From a virus, in the IMG/VR virus record IMGVR_UViG_3300017917_001969, positions 1-41,540 of that record: a stretch of 41,540 nucleotides of DNA, one strand, 5' to 3'. The translations under genes were made by a program, and so were the position numbers. Numbering within the stretch: position 1 is the first letter of the stretch; each line of letters opens with the position of its first letter. Positions 1-8,300 of this stretch are shown in pieces. The notes under the pieces were generated by a model. The model saw only the letters and a program-made list of their open reading frames with translations. It did no database searches and was not told where the DNA came from.

Positions 1-422
1 ACATTATAGTTTTTGTTAAACCGTTTACCTGTCATTTTATAGATAGTATCTTGGTTTAAGTTAATCTCCATTTTATAGTCATTGGTGTAAATGATAACAT
101 TGACATCACTATCGATAAAGTTTTTTACTCTTGGCAATTTAGTAAAAACATCTTCTGCTTTTTTAATTGCAAGGACATCACTTTTAGGTAATAGTTTCAT
201 GCCTTCGACTAAGTCGCTGACTACATATTTTTTTGGATTTAATATGCCTAGCATAATTTTAGCAGCGGTCTCATCCTCGGTAATAATATGAGGATACTTC
301 TGCTGCTTATACTTGCCTGTTATGCTTTTGATTTCGCCTGTCCAGTCGTCATAGTAAACATAGTATTTTGGTAACGGTTTACTATCATCTGCTATTTGTA
401 TTAATCTTGGCTCTGATGACAT
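1..422 (-). CDS. Partial protein of unknown function, cut by the left edge
   Basis: An open frame reads leftward from an ATG at 422 (MSSEPRLIQIADDSKPLPKY...) and is still open at base 1, so at least 140 residues are present and the C-terminus is missing. It overlaps the end of the upstream glycosyltransferase-like gene by 38 bases, which suggests translational coupling in the same leftward operon. The visible part is mixed in charge, with aromatic residues near the start (YYVYYDDWTGE) and no signal peptide or membrane segment. I do not recognise the family. The frame is supported by its continuity and by its tight packing against the neighbouring gene. Confidence 0.7.
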   Translation of the reverse strand, partial: MSSEPRLIQIADDSKPLPKYYVYYDDWTGEIKSITGKYKQQKYPHIITEDETAAKIMLGILNPKKYVVSDLVEGMKLLPKSDVLAIKKAEDVFTKLPRVKNFIDSDVNVIIYTNDYKMEINLNQDTIYKMTGKRFNKNYN

Positions 423-1251
423 CTAATATATCTTCTGTTAAAAATGACTTATCATGATAATGTATGATACCGTTATTGATTCCGTAGTTTTCGATAATCA
501 GTTTCATATCATCTGTATACCAATGATTTAACATTTCTGTCCAATTAATCGGTATGTCTTCATTCCATAACCATTGGCTTCTTAAGTCTAAATCGTATAG
601 GTTATTTAAGTTAATACTTACATCACGGTTTACATCTAATAAATGAGTAACAATGTTTGCTAAAATGTTTTTATTAAACGTAGTAGGTTTTTTATCCGTT
701 AGTAGTTTACTATATACATCTCTCCAATTTTGGAACACAGGGTCTGCCATTTTAAACCATTCAATTGCCAATGGCGAACTACGCTGAAAATAGATTAAGT
801 TATTAAAATTAGTAGGCAAGTTGTAATGAATTTCAATATCAAAATATTTGCTATAATTGATAAGATTGTTTCTAAAACTTCTAGCTAAACTAGATACTGC
901 AAATCCGTCTGTTACAGACATTTGATCCCATAACAACTCTATGTCAACATTGTTGAATATAGTGTCGTAGTCTGCGTAAATGGTTTCATCAAAAGGCGTA
1001 GCATGAATTAGCTGCCATAAGTTCATGCCATGAAAACCATCTTTATATGCAGTATTACCGAATGGCAACTCTGTTATATAATCAAACGCATGGAAGTATT
1101 TAGAAGGGACTAAATCTGCTTTGCCGTGGTCAACAATTAAACAAGTCTCGGCTTTACTATCACTAGCTTTGATACTCAAAGCAAGTCCGTAACTGTATTT
1201 TATCATATCTCTTTCGGTATTAATACCTAATGTTACAAATCCTTTAGACAT
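385..1251 (-). CDS. Glycosyltransferase-like protein (GT-A type, DxD motif), copy 2
   Basis: A 288-aa protein with the layout of a small GT-A glycosyltransferase. A short beta-rich N-terminus is followed by a hydrophobic strand ending in D94-Y-D96 (IYADYDTIF), which looks like the DxD motif that binds the metal and sugar nucleotide. The C-terminus has a His-containing segment (IIHYHDKSF) where GT8-like enzymes carry a metal-binding His. It starts 8 bases inside the end of the preceding gene, which has the same general plan, so the two are probably an old duplication. No signal peptide or membrane segment is seen, so it should act in the cytoplasm. The substrate is unknown: DNA, a virion protein or host surface glycan are all possible. 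The family call rests on motif and layout only. Confidence 0.6.
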   Translation of the reverse strand: MSKGFVTLGINTERDMIKYSYGLALSIKASDSKAETCLIVDHGKADLVPSKYFHAFDYITELPFGNTAYKDGFHGMNLWQLIHATPFDETIYADYDTIFNNVDIELLWDQMSVTDGFAVSSLARSFRNNLINYSKYFDIEIHYNLPTNFNNLIYFQRSSPLAIEWFKMADPVFQNWRDVYSKLLTDKKPTTFNKNILANIVTHLLDVNRDVSINLNNLYDLDLRSQWLWNEDIPINWTEMLNHWYTDDMKLIIENYGINNGIIHYHDKSFLTEDILDVIRAKINTNSR

Positions 1252-2146
1252 TCATATTCGCCTGTAATTTCTCAATGAGAGTATCTGCATGTCTACTAAC
1301 AGCACGTTTATTCATAACATGTATGTTTGTTTTTTCAGTTCTGACCAAGGTATTTTTCCATGGTTCTCGACGGTCATGACTTAAAAATATAAAATCGGTT
1401 GTATCTTTGACTTCTATTAGGTCGTCCTTTTGATCCATGTTAATCAACGGCACAGACATGCCGTCAACAAATGATTCATTGGTAAAACCATTTAACAGAT
1501 GTGCAGCAATACTTACACAAAAGTCTGTTCTAAACAAAGCAGGCGGAAATTGATATAACAAGTAGTAATAATCCCAGTTGTCTTTTACATGTGACCATAT
1601 ATCGAAAAACAATTCTGCTTCGTCACTTTTATCAAAATAAACTATAGTAGACCACCAATGGTGTATGCCGGTTTCGTTTAAATCACACTCGTTCATATAA
1701 GGGCGCTGGCCTTCGAGGTATATAGCATCCCTGTGTAATGCAACAGGTGTAGTAGTGTTAAACAAATAATCGTAAAAGTTATTTTGTATAAAGTAATCAG
1801 TGTCTATTAGAAGAGTTTTGTTGTAAGGAGATAAGTGAAAAATATCATGCTTGTTACTATTGCTAAATTGAGCATTAAATTCAGTCCACGGGCTGTCATA
1901 ATGTTTTCTAGGATTTGGTCTATGGTCAACATCTTGAATCACAACATTGTCAAAACAATAATTGTGCCACTTAGTGTTTACACTTTCTTTTAACCACGCA
2001 TACCCGCCATTATCTGTAATAAGCGTTACAGAATTATTTTCCATATTTTGTTTAACATACGCAGCCGCTATATGAGATATTTGTATATAATCAAGCTGAC
2101 TGTTATTATATGCAAACATGCATACACCGTTCTCTTCTTGACTCAT
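1244..2146 (-). CDS. Glycosyltransferase-like protein (GT-A type, DTD motif), copy 1
   Basis: I place the start at the ATG at 2146, giving 300 aa. This ATG shares one base with the TAA stop of the upstream gene (TAATG), a typical coupled start; the frame could extend two codons further to a TTG, which is less likely. The protein has a beta-strand ending in D115-T-D117 (KTLLIDTDYFI), a good GT-A metal-binding DxD motif. Near the C-terminus, FLSHDRREPW resembles the H-x-KPW type segment of GT8-like enzymes. Trp, Tyr and His are frequent, as in sugar-binding enzymes. It lies in a small operon with a related gene (385-1251). The acceptor is unknown. Confidence 0.65.
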   Translation of the reverse strand: MSQEENGVCMFAYNNSQLDYIQISHIAAAYVKQNMENNSVTLITDNGGYAWLKESVNTKWHNYCFDNVVIQDVDHRPNPRKHYDSPWTEFNAQFSNSNKHDIFHLSPYNKTLLIDTDYFIQNNFYDYLFNTTTPVALHRDAIYLEGQRPYMNECDLNETGIHHWWSTIVYFDKSDEAELFFDIWSHVKDNWDYYYLLYQFPPALFRTDFCVSIAAHLLNGFTNESFVDGMSVPLINMDQKDDLIEVKDTTDFIFLSHDRREPWKNTLVRTEKTNIHVMNKRAVSRHADTLIEKLQANMNV

Positions 2147-2493
2147 TACCAATCCATTAACTTTTTAATATTTCTTGCCTTATTGACTTTGTCTAGAAGC
2201 GTTAAATATTCATTTGTTGCTTCAGTGTATTTTTCAACAAGTAATTCAAAGAATTCCTGCAAATCGTCGATTTTGATAGGCGTTTCTTTAGTGTCTAAAA
2301 CAATGGCAGATTTTTTGCTAGCGGATATTAACCCACTAATAAAACCGATAGTTATTGGATCGGCTATAAAACTGCCGTTATTATAATGCACTAATTGTAA
2401 CATTTGCATTCTACTGCGAATGTTACGTTTTTGGTTTGCTAATGTTTGTCTGTAGTTTGCAAAGTCTAGAGCTTTTTCGAGTCTCTCATCCAT
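2146..2493 (-). CDS. Small helical protein of unknown function, first gene of the left accessory operon
   Basis: A 115-aa protein that starts MDERLEKALDFANYRQ and is predominantly charged and helical at both ends, with a short hydrophobic, glycine-containing middle (PITIGFISGLI, about residues 46-56). A strong ribosome binding site, AAGGAG (minus strand of 2502-2507), lies 8 bases before the ATG. The gene is the first behind the consensus sigma70-type promoter at 2521-2549 and is coupled to the glycosyltransferase-like gene by TAATG. I do not recognise a family. The hydrophobic stretch is too short for a confident membrane helix. Confidence 0.75.
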   Translation of the reverse strand: MDERLEKALDFANYRQTLANQKRNIRSRMQMLQLVHYNNGSFIADPITIGFISGLISASKKSAIVLDTKETPIKIDDLQEFFELLVEKYTEATNEYLTLLDKVNKARNIKKLMDW

Positions 2494-2520
2494 GCGAGTT
2501 TCTCCTTACAATTAACTACT

Positions 2521-2549
2521 ATTATAACTATTTATGAGGGTTGTGTCAA
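2521..2549 (-). promoter_or_regulatory. Consensus sigma70 promoter with an overlapping late-type octamer
   Basis: On the minus strand there is TTGACA (2549-2544), exactly 17 bases, then TATAAT (2526-2521): a full match to both sigma70 hexamers at the best spacing. The predicted start is near 2514, upstream of the AAGGAG and ATG of the 115-aa gene. CATAAATA (2536-2529), one base off the T4 late octamer TATAAATA, sits inside the spacer, so the same site might also be read by gp55. The promoter would drive the glycosyltransferase operon from host polymerase, unlike the tail genes next to it. Confidence 0.8.
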
Positions 2550-2556
2550 GCTATTT

Positions 2557-3837
2557 TTAGCTATCGTCCATGGTGTTAAAGTTGTCAGTAATCACAACAT
2601 AAGGATCTGGATTAACATCAAATGTTGCAGATCCTGCCCAACTAGTTCTTGTTATAGTGTCGGGCATAAGATATGTAAAACTAGCTGCAATCTGTCCGTC
2701 AATAGTTTGGTCATATGCGGTGTCATCTAATACTACTTTAAAATGTAGTTCGGTGCCACCGTTTGCCCACTTACCATAAATTTTAAATCTTAAACTTGCA
2801 TAGCTGCTGTATGCACCGTATGACGATGCATACACAGAAGTTGCATAAGCACTGTATGCACTAGGCGGACAATAATGATAACCTGTTGTGTAGCCTGTCA
2901 TAGGATTACTTACAAATCCGTAATAGCCGCCGCTGTAACCATAACCATATCCATAACCATAGCCGCTAAGATTGACAGTTACACCTGCACTTTCAAATAG
3001 CAGACCTTCGTTAGTTGATGTGTCGCTACCGTCGCCGTAATTTTCAGTTAGCTGATAAAAACCTTTACCGTAACTTGTGCCTGCAGTGTAATGGTTGTTA
3101 CTTTGATACAAGTTGTCAACAGTAAATGTCAATACACCCATTTCGTTAATAACATCGGACCAGTTGTAGTAACCTGCAGTGCAGCCGCCCGACATTTCTA
3201 ACTGTATACGTAATTGTCCACCGCCATTAAAAAAATGTCTTGCATGACTGTAATCGTCAAAGACCCACTTATATTCTCCGGTGATTTTATTTGTCCACGG
3301 AGCGGTTCTTTCCATATCGCTAGGTGTCTGAGTTGCAATTAACAAGCTAGCGTTAGTTGGATCTACAGTATTATATCTATAGTTAGGTATGACACTGTTA
3401 TTGATTTTATTTTCAACAACGTTCAAATCTTCTGCACGAATTAGTGCATATTTGTCTACTGTAGTTCTGCCGGTTGGCACTGCAAATATTAAAATAGTAT
3501 CAGTTATGTTAATGTGATCTACCATTACATTAACACGATCAACCAAATATTGTAATCTGTCGGCTGTTATCAACTCTCCGGTAGCAACGTTGTTAGCTAA
3601 ATTTACAGCACCCCAGCCAAATCTATAATTACCGTAAATTGCCGGAGCACCGTTTATATCATTGCCACGACTAATATTTGCATATTGCGATGTATTAAAT
3701 GCAGGTGTTGTGGCGCTTGCTTCTGCAGAAGTCAGAGGTGTAGCAGTAGGATAGTTATCGCCGAACACTTTGTTTACAAGTGTTGCGACGGTATTGTATT
3801 CACTACCGTATACTTTTGACCCCGGAGTAACAGTCAT
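2557..3837 (-). CDS. Probable virion structural protein with a Tyr/Gly-rich repeat region
   Basis: A 426-aa protein beginning MTVTPGSKVYGSEYNTV. The N-terminal half is mixed alpha/beta. Residues of about 288-345 are rich in Tyr, Gly and Ser and include a run of alternating Gly-Tyr (SGYGYGYGYGYSGGYYG) followed by many SAY/SSY units. The DNA under the Gly-Tyr run is a hexamer-like tandem repeat at 2935-2964. The gene lies three bases after the fibre-like gene at 3841-4758 and is the last of the leftward tail cluster. Late position, size and composition point to a tail fibre or baseplate accessory protein. I do not recognise a named family. Confidence 0.65.
   Translation of the reverse strand: MTVTPGSKVYGSEYNTVATLVNKVFGDNYPTATPLTSAEASATTPAFNTSQYANISRGNDINGAPAIYGNYRFGWGAVNLANNVATGELITADRLQYLVDRVNVMVDHINITDTILIFAVPTGRTTVDKYALIRAEDLNVVENKINNSVIPNYRYNTVDPTNASLLIATQTPSDMERTAPWTNKITGEYKWVFDDYSHARHFFNGGGQLRIQLEMSGGCTAGYYNWSDVINEMGVLTFTVDNLYQSNNHYTAGTSYGKGFYQLTENYGDGSDTSTNEGLLFESAGVTVNLSGYGYGYGYGYSGGYYGFVSNPMTGYTTGYHYCPPSAYSAYATSVYASSYGAYSSYASLRFKIYGKWANGGTELHFKVVLDDTAYDQTIDGQIAASFTYLMPDTITRTSWAGSATFDVNPDPYVVITDNFNTMDDS
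2935..2964. repeat. Short hexamer tandem repeat coding Gly-Tyr units
   Basis: On the plus strand the sequence reads gtaacc, ataacc, atatcc, ataacc, atagcc: five near-identical 6-base units in frame, each coding one Gly-Tyr pair on the minus strand. Such repeats can gain or lose units by slippage without breaking the frame, so the number of Gly-Tyr pairs in the structural protein could vary between isolates. Confidence 0.75.
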
Positions 3838-3840
3838 TAC

Positions 3841-4758
3841 TTACTTTGCTCCTACGACTACTTCGACTATACCTGCGTCGAGTGTATCTTTACTAGAAAG
3901 AGCTCTGCCAATAATGCGTCTATAATCTCCTAATTCTGATGGATATGCTGCACGAGCATGGCCTGCAACATCACTTGTTACGAGCCTTTCGCCTTTATTA
4001 ATAATTCCGATTACTTTACATGGAACACGACCAGCTAATGCGACATAAGGATGTGTTGCATCATTTCCGGCACCGCTGTTCATTTCAAAGCCAGGAGCAG
4101 TAGAAATTATACCGAACACATTTATGCTAGCTGGTTCAGTGGATTGTGTTATTTCTTTTTCACCGCCTAATATCACAACAGTTCCAGGTTCGTATTCTTT
4201 ATCTGCAGCATAACGCTCTGCAAGGTCAGCATATTCAGCACTTGTAGCAGTGCCTCTAAATTTATAGTTTGCTGTAGTATTCATATTGTCGCCTGCTTGC
4301 AAAACAGGAAACTGTGTGCTTAACAATGTTAAGCCGTCTTCTAAATACTCAGTTGTTGCCGGTGTCCATGCAGTAGTGTCACTGACTTGTATAGTAACGA
4401 TTTCGCTATCGACTATGGTTTCTATTGTATAATGGTAAACCCCTAATGTGTCAAGTCTTCTTCTTGCAACAACTCGAGTTCCGCCGGCCTGGAAGCCGAT
4501 CGGCCACCACGTGCCATTGTCATACAAGTATAGCTGACTTTCAGTAGTGTTATACCAGAGCTGACCTTCGTTTGGGTTTATAGGTGCAGTAGTATCTGCA
4601 CTATTTGACAATAGTTCTAAAAAATTTTCATTTAACGCTTCGCCGAACCTGCTATAATTTCTTCCAATAAGTTTTAATGTAGTGCTTGTGTCTACTGTTC
4701 CATCGTTAATAATAATCGGTGTTTTACCTGCATCTGGCCAATCAACTGTATACGGCAT
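3841..4758 (-). CDS. Tail fibre-like structural protein
   Basis: A 305-aa protein starting MPYTVDWPDAGKTPIIINDG. The N-terminal part (about 1-95, with NPNEGQLWYNTT and a Trp-rich WWPIGF) resembles the attachment-type N-terminus repeatedly seen in fibre-like proteins of marine T4-like phages. The C-terminal half, about residues 170-305 (ADLAERYAADKEYEPGTVV, then GIISTAPGFEMN), looks like a compact beta domain found at the end of several such fibres. A ribosome binding site, AAGGAAGAG, precedes the ATG, and the gene follows the 4770-5366 gene by 11 bases. It probably sits at the baseplate or on a fibre. Its partner is not known. Confidence 0.7.
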   Translation of the reverse strand: MPYTVDWPDAGKTPIIINDGTVDTSTTLKLIGRNYSRFGEALNENFLELLSNSADTTAPINPNEGQLWYNTTESQLYLYDNGTWWPIGFQAGGTRVVARRRLDTLGVYHYTIETIVDSEIVTIQVSDTTAWTPATTEYLEDGLTLLSTQFPVLQAGDNMNTTANYKFRGTATSAEYADLAERYAADKEYEPGTVVILGGEKEITQSTEPASINVFGIISTAPGFEMNSGAGNDATHPYVALAGRVPCKVIGIINKGERLVTSDVAGHARAAYPSELGDYRRIIGRALSSKDTLDAGIVEVVVGAK

Positions 4759-4769
4759 TTTCTCTTCCT

Positions 4770-5366
4770 TTATACATCACTATACGATGTTCTAATTCTT
4801 AAAGTATATATTACTTGGATTTTTCTATTTGCGCTCTTCTGAACTGGATGGAAAATCACATGAGTTAACATTGTGTTATTTGCAGTATAAAGTGCAAGTT
4901 CGTCAAAAACATAAGTGCCGTTCATATCAGTGCTTGTATCTAATGTATCTTGACCAGCTGGCTGGTTATAATCAAGTGTGCAAGTTACTACAACATCGCT
5001 ATATAACTCTCCGCTAGTATGGGTTACTTCAACACTGTTAGTTGCTGTTCCGGTGATTGCTTCATCTACTGTTTGTGCATATGTTTGATTATACAACGCA
5101 CCTGTTGTTAAGTTGGTATTTGTTGCTTTGTAAGTAACAGCACCCAACCCATCAATGATCGTGCCGCCATTACCAAAGCGCATTTGAGCGATTGCATAAG
5201 TGCCAACGCCACCCGACTCATTTGCTAATAAGTTTGCAAGCGCAATACTCATATTTTCATAATTAATAGCATTACGACGACGAACTAGGATTTCGCCGTT
5301 GTCAGGATCCCATATTGTAATATGTCCTTCTATTCCGAATACTGGTTTTTCAATTATCTTACTCAT
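4770..5366 (-). CDS. Probable tail structural protein downstream of the giant tail gene
   Basis: I start this at the ATG at 5366 (MSKIIEKPVFGIEGHITIWD), giving 198 aa. The frame is open 15 codons further to an ATG at 5411, but that would overlap the giant gene by 23 bases. An exact T4 late octamer, TATAAATA, lies between the two candidates at 5393-5386, so a transcript starting there carries only the shorter form. The protein is beta-rich, with many Thr and Val and a central Thr/Asn segment (about 70-130), as in tail accessory proteins. No enzyme motif is seen. Its place in the tail cluster suggests a baseplate or fibre-connector part. Confidence 0.65.
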   Translation of the reverse strand: MSKIIEKPVFGIEGHITIWDPDNGEILVRRRNAINYENMSIALANLLANESGGVGTYAIAQMRFGNGGTIIDGLGAVTYKATNTNLTTGALYNQTYAQTVDEAITGTATNSVEVTHTSGELYSDVVVTCTLDYNQPAGQDTLDTSTDMNGTYVFDELALYTANNTMLTHVIFHPVQKSANRKIQVIYTLRIRTSYSDV

Positions 5367-5385
5367 AGTTTTTTTCCATTTATAA

Positions 5386-5393
5386 TATTTATA
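5386..5393 (-). promoter_or_regulatory. Late promoter octamer TATAAATA
   Basis: An exact match on the minus strand to the T4 late promoter -10 element recognised by gp55. The predicted start lies about six bases on, near 5380, leaving a 14-base leader before the ATG at 5366. It overlaps the last codons of the giant gene, so the small structural genes downstream could be transcribed without the 11-kb gene. Confidence 0.6.
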
Positions 5394-8300
5394 ACGTTCC
5401 GGAACCTGCATTTCTTATGAATATATGCATAGGTGTTGTTCCTGTTGCACTCAGGCTTATTCCTGTATCATTATAGGCAAACCCTAAACCATTACCGTAA
5501 TCGATAAAATGTTCTAAGGTTGGTATCTTGTAAACCCAGCTTGCATCTGTCACTGTTGCACCAGAAGTATGTGTTGTTGCACTTGTTCCAAGAGTTCCTC
5601 TTGTGCAGTAACGTAATGTGTTACCTTCTATAGCACGATATTCGATGCGTTCGTTATCTATCCATACAACACCAACTTGACTTTCAATAGGTGTAGTTAA
5701 CGCTGCTGCCGACGCAACAGATATAGTTGTGGCAGACGCACTCAAGTTACTTGAAAGCGTTGTCTTTGCAGTGTCGACAACAACAGTGCTTTCTTCAATT
5801 TGATATGGAGAATAGTAAATCATATCAAAAGTTCTGGTATCGCTGGTTACAGTGCTGCCGCTGCTGTTTGTTTGAACACGTATACGTATATTTTCTGAGT
5901 AATCAACTGGATATAACTCTTCTCCCCAGTTATCTCTAACAACGGTGTTGAAGCCGTTTGCTTCGTATATATATTCGATTGCTGCATCTAACGTTGTAAA
6001 TGTTGAGCTGTCAGTATTAGTTACAACACTTGTAAATGTGCCGCCAGTTAAGATTTCGTCAAAGTCTTCGAAATCCTTAACACTATGATCGTTATAACGA
6101 AGCGTGATTTCCGCATTGTAATCTACTTCGGTTATTTCAACATCATTTTCGTCAATGTGTGTTACTGCACGGTCAATACTATGCAACTTAGTGTGGTAAG
6201 GTTTGATAGAGTTGAAGAACTCTTCGACCACTTCGGTTCCAGTTGGCTGATAATGTGTCGCATCAGTTAATACTGGATGTTCTATGCGAATTTTTGCATA
6301 GGTTGTTTTGAATGCAAAGTCATCTGTTGTGTTGTCTGTAACACAATGATATAAGCATTTAAACCATAATTTGTTATAGAATGACTTGTATTGACCCACA
6401 AACACTTTGTTTCTTAATAAATCAAATATTGCTTTAATAATAGGACTAGGCTCGGCATCAAAGCCGCTCATGTCAAACGGTCCAACGTCGAACCCATAAC
6501 CAAATTTTTCTAAATTCCAAAGCTCTTCACTTAACTGTATTGTGCCTTTTGATTTCCATTGAATTACCCATTCGTTGTTAACTAATTTGTAAATCTCTGG
6601 TCTATTTACACCGTCGCTGTGAATCGAAGTTTTAACATAAACAAGTGTTCCTTCTTCTGTTGAAATTGGGTCTTCGCCTAACACTGGAATCAACTCTTGT
6701 TTAGTATCTACATATAAATCTGGAAGAATAGTTTTATCAAATACGTTTAACAACGATCCGTCGCTGTTGTATTCTTTACGATACCAATCGGTATAAATCC
6801 AATACTTGTCCATGTCGTATTCGATAATTCCATCTGTTATGATTTCTTCGAAAACTGTGTCCCAGTCTGGCAATTCGTTAATTACACAAATTCTAGCTAA
6901 AAGATCATTTGCTGCATGAACAAAATTCTGTCTTGCAGTTTTTAAATCTCTCACTAAACTTTGATTTGGTCTAGTTAAGTGACCATATCTATTGAACGGA
7001 TGCAAGTTAAGATCCGGAAGAGGTTGCCCCATCCAGACATCTATGTCGTTTGCTGGTGTATCTGCCGGCAATTCGTATTCGTAAATACGTCTCCACCAAG
7101 TCATTGCAGTGTCCGCTGATGGTGTGTGGTTTAGGTTACTATTTTTTAAGCTAATGTAAAAACGACCGCTACCATCAACTACTACATCATCTATATTGTA
7201 TGTTGTTGACCCGCTGTAAGTTGTGTATGAATAACGTTTTACTGCATTGTTCCATCCAACAATGCTATCACGAATTTTTATGTGTAGTTGTTCTGGAATT
7301 AATTCTACAGGATCACTGTCATGTAATAACACCCATTCACTAAGTGGGAGCGCATCGCTTTCAACTATCTGATTAATTTGAATTACAGTATTATCGCTGA
7401 CAACTTTGTCTAGATTGTTAATCAACAAGTTACTAGACTCAGACGCTGCTACCCAAAGTTGTTCAAAACTATTCGGATTCTTTAAATAGTTCGATAGCTG
7501 CTTTGTATTGTAGACTCTATTACCGACAATATCTAATTTATTCTTAACCCAGAAATAATAAACAGTTTTAGATCTATTTTGCACAGGATCTACAACTGTT
7601 TGTTCTGACCAGTAGTAGACATACTCGTCGTTATTTTTAACTTTGTAAACTTCTCCGGTAACACGTTTTCCATTAATGGTTGCATTAGCTTTTACTAACT
7701 GTTCCCATTGGTCTGGCAATACTGTGCTTTCGGTCCACTCGTAAATATCAACCGAAGCACCATCAAATAATCTGCCCCAGTTGTTTTGCTGGTAGTCAAT
7801 TGGTCCTTGTTCATAATCTAAATAGATTGCTGTATTTAGGTCCCACCAACGTAGTCCTAGTTGATCTGCACCCCAGGTTTTTCTCGATTCGTTACTTCCG
7901 TTAACACTATCAAAATTGTAAACTGCAAAATCTGCAGTGGTTGCAAAATCTATCTCATTGTCAATGAACCCAGGTAGTATACCTTTTGCAGGATCAAATG
8001 TTTCAATAGTAGTAATTAGTGTTTTATTGATCGCATCATATACCTTAACGTTTTCGATTAAATCGTTACGTGCTTGTGCGTTGCCTTCTCTAACTAGTTG
8101 CCAACTGCCGTTATGGCCGGTGACTGTAGAGAAGCTACCATAAAACTTGTAAACACCCGATACCGGATCAGTGTCACTTATTCTATCAACAAATGCATAT
8201 ATCGGTCTTGTTGTAGTATTTTGTCTATAACCAGCAAAGTTATAGTAATACATGTCTGCCGCATTTGTAGAATTGTAGTTAGCTAGTAATTCTTGGTATG

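Noticed and set aside
5367-5411. Longer start for the 4770-5366 gene
   Set aside because: It would overlap the giant gene, and the exact late octamer lies downstream of it.
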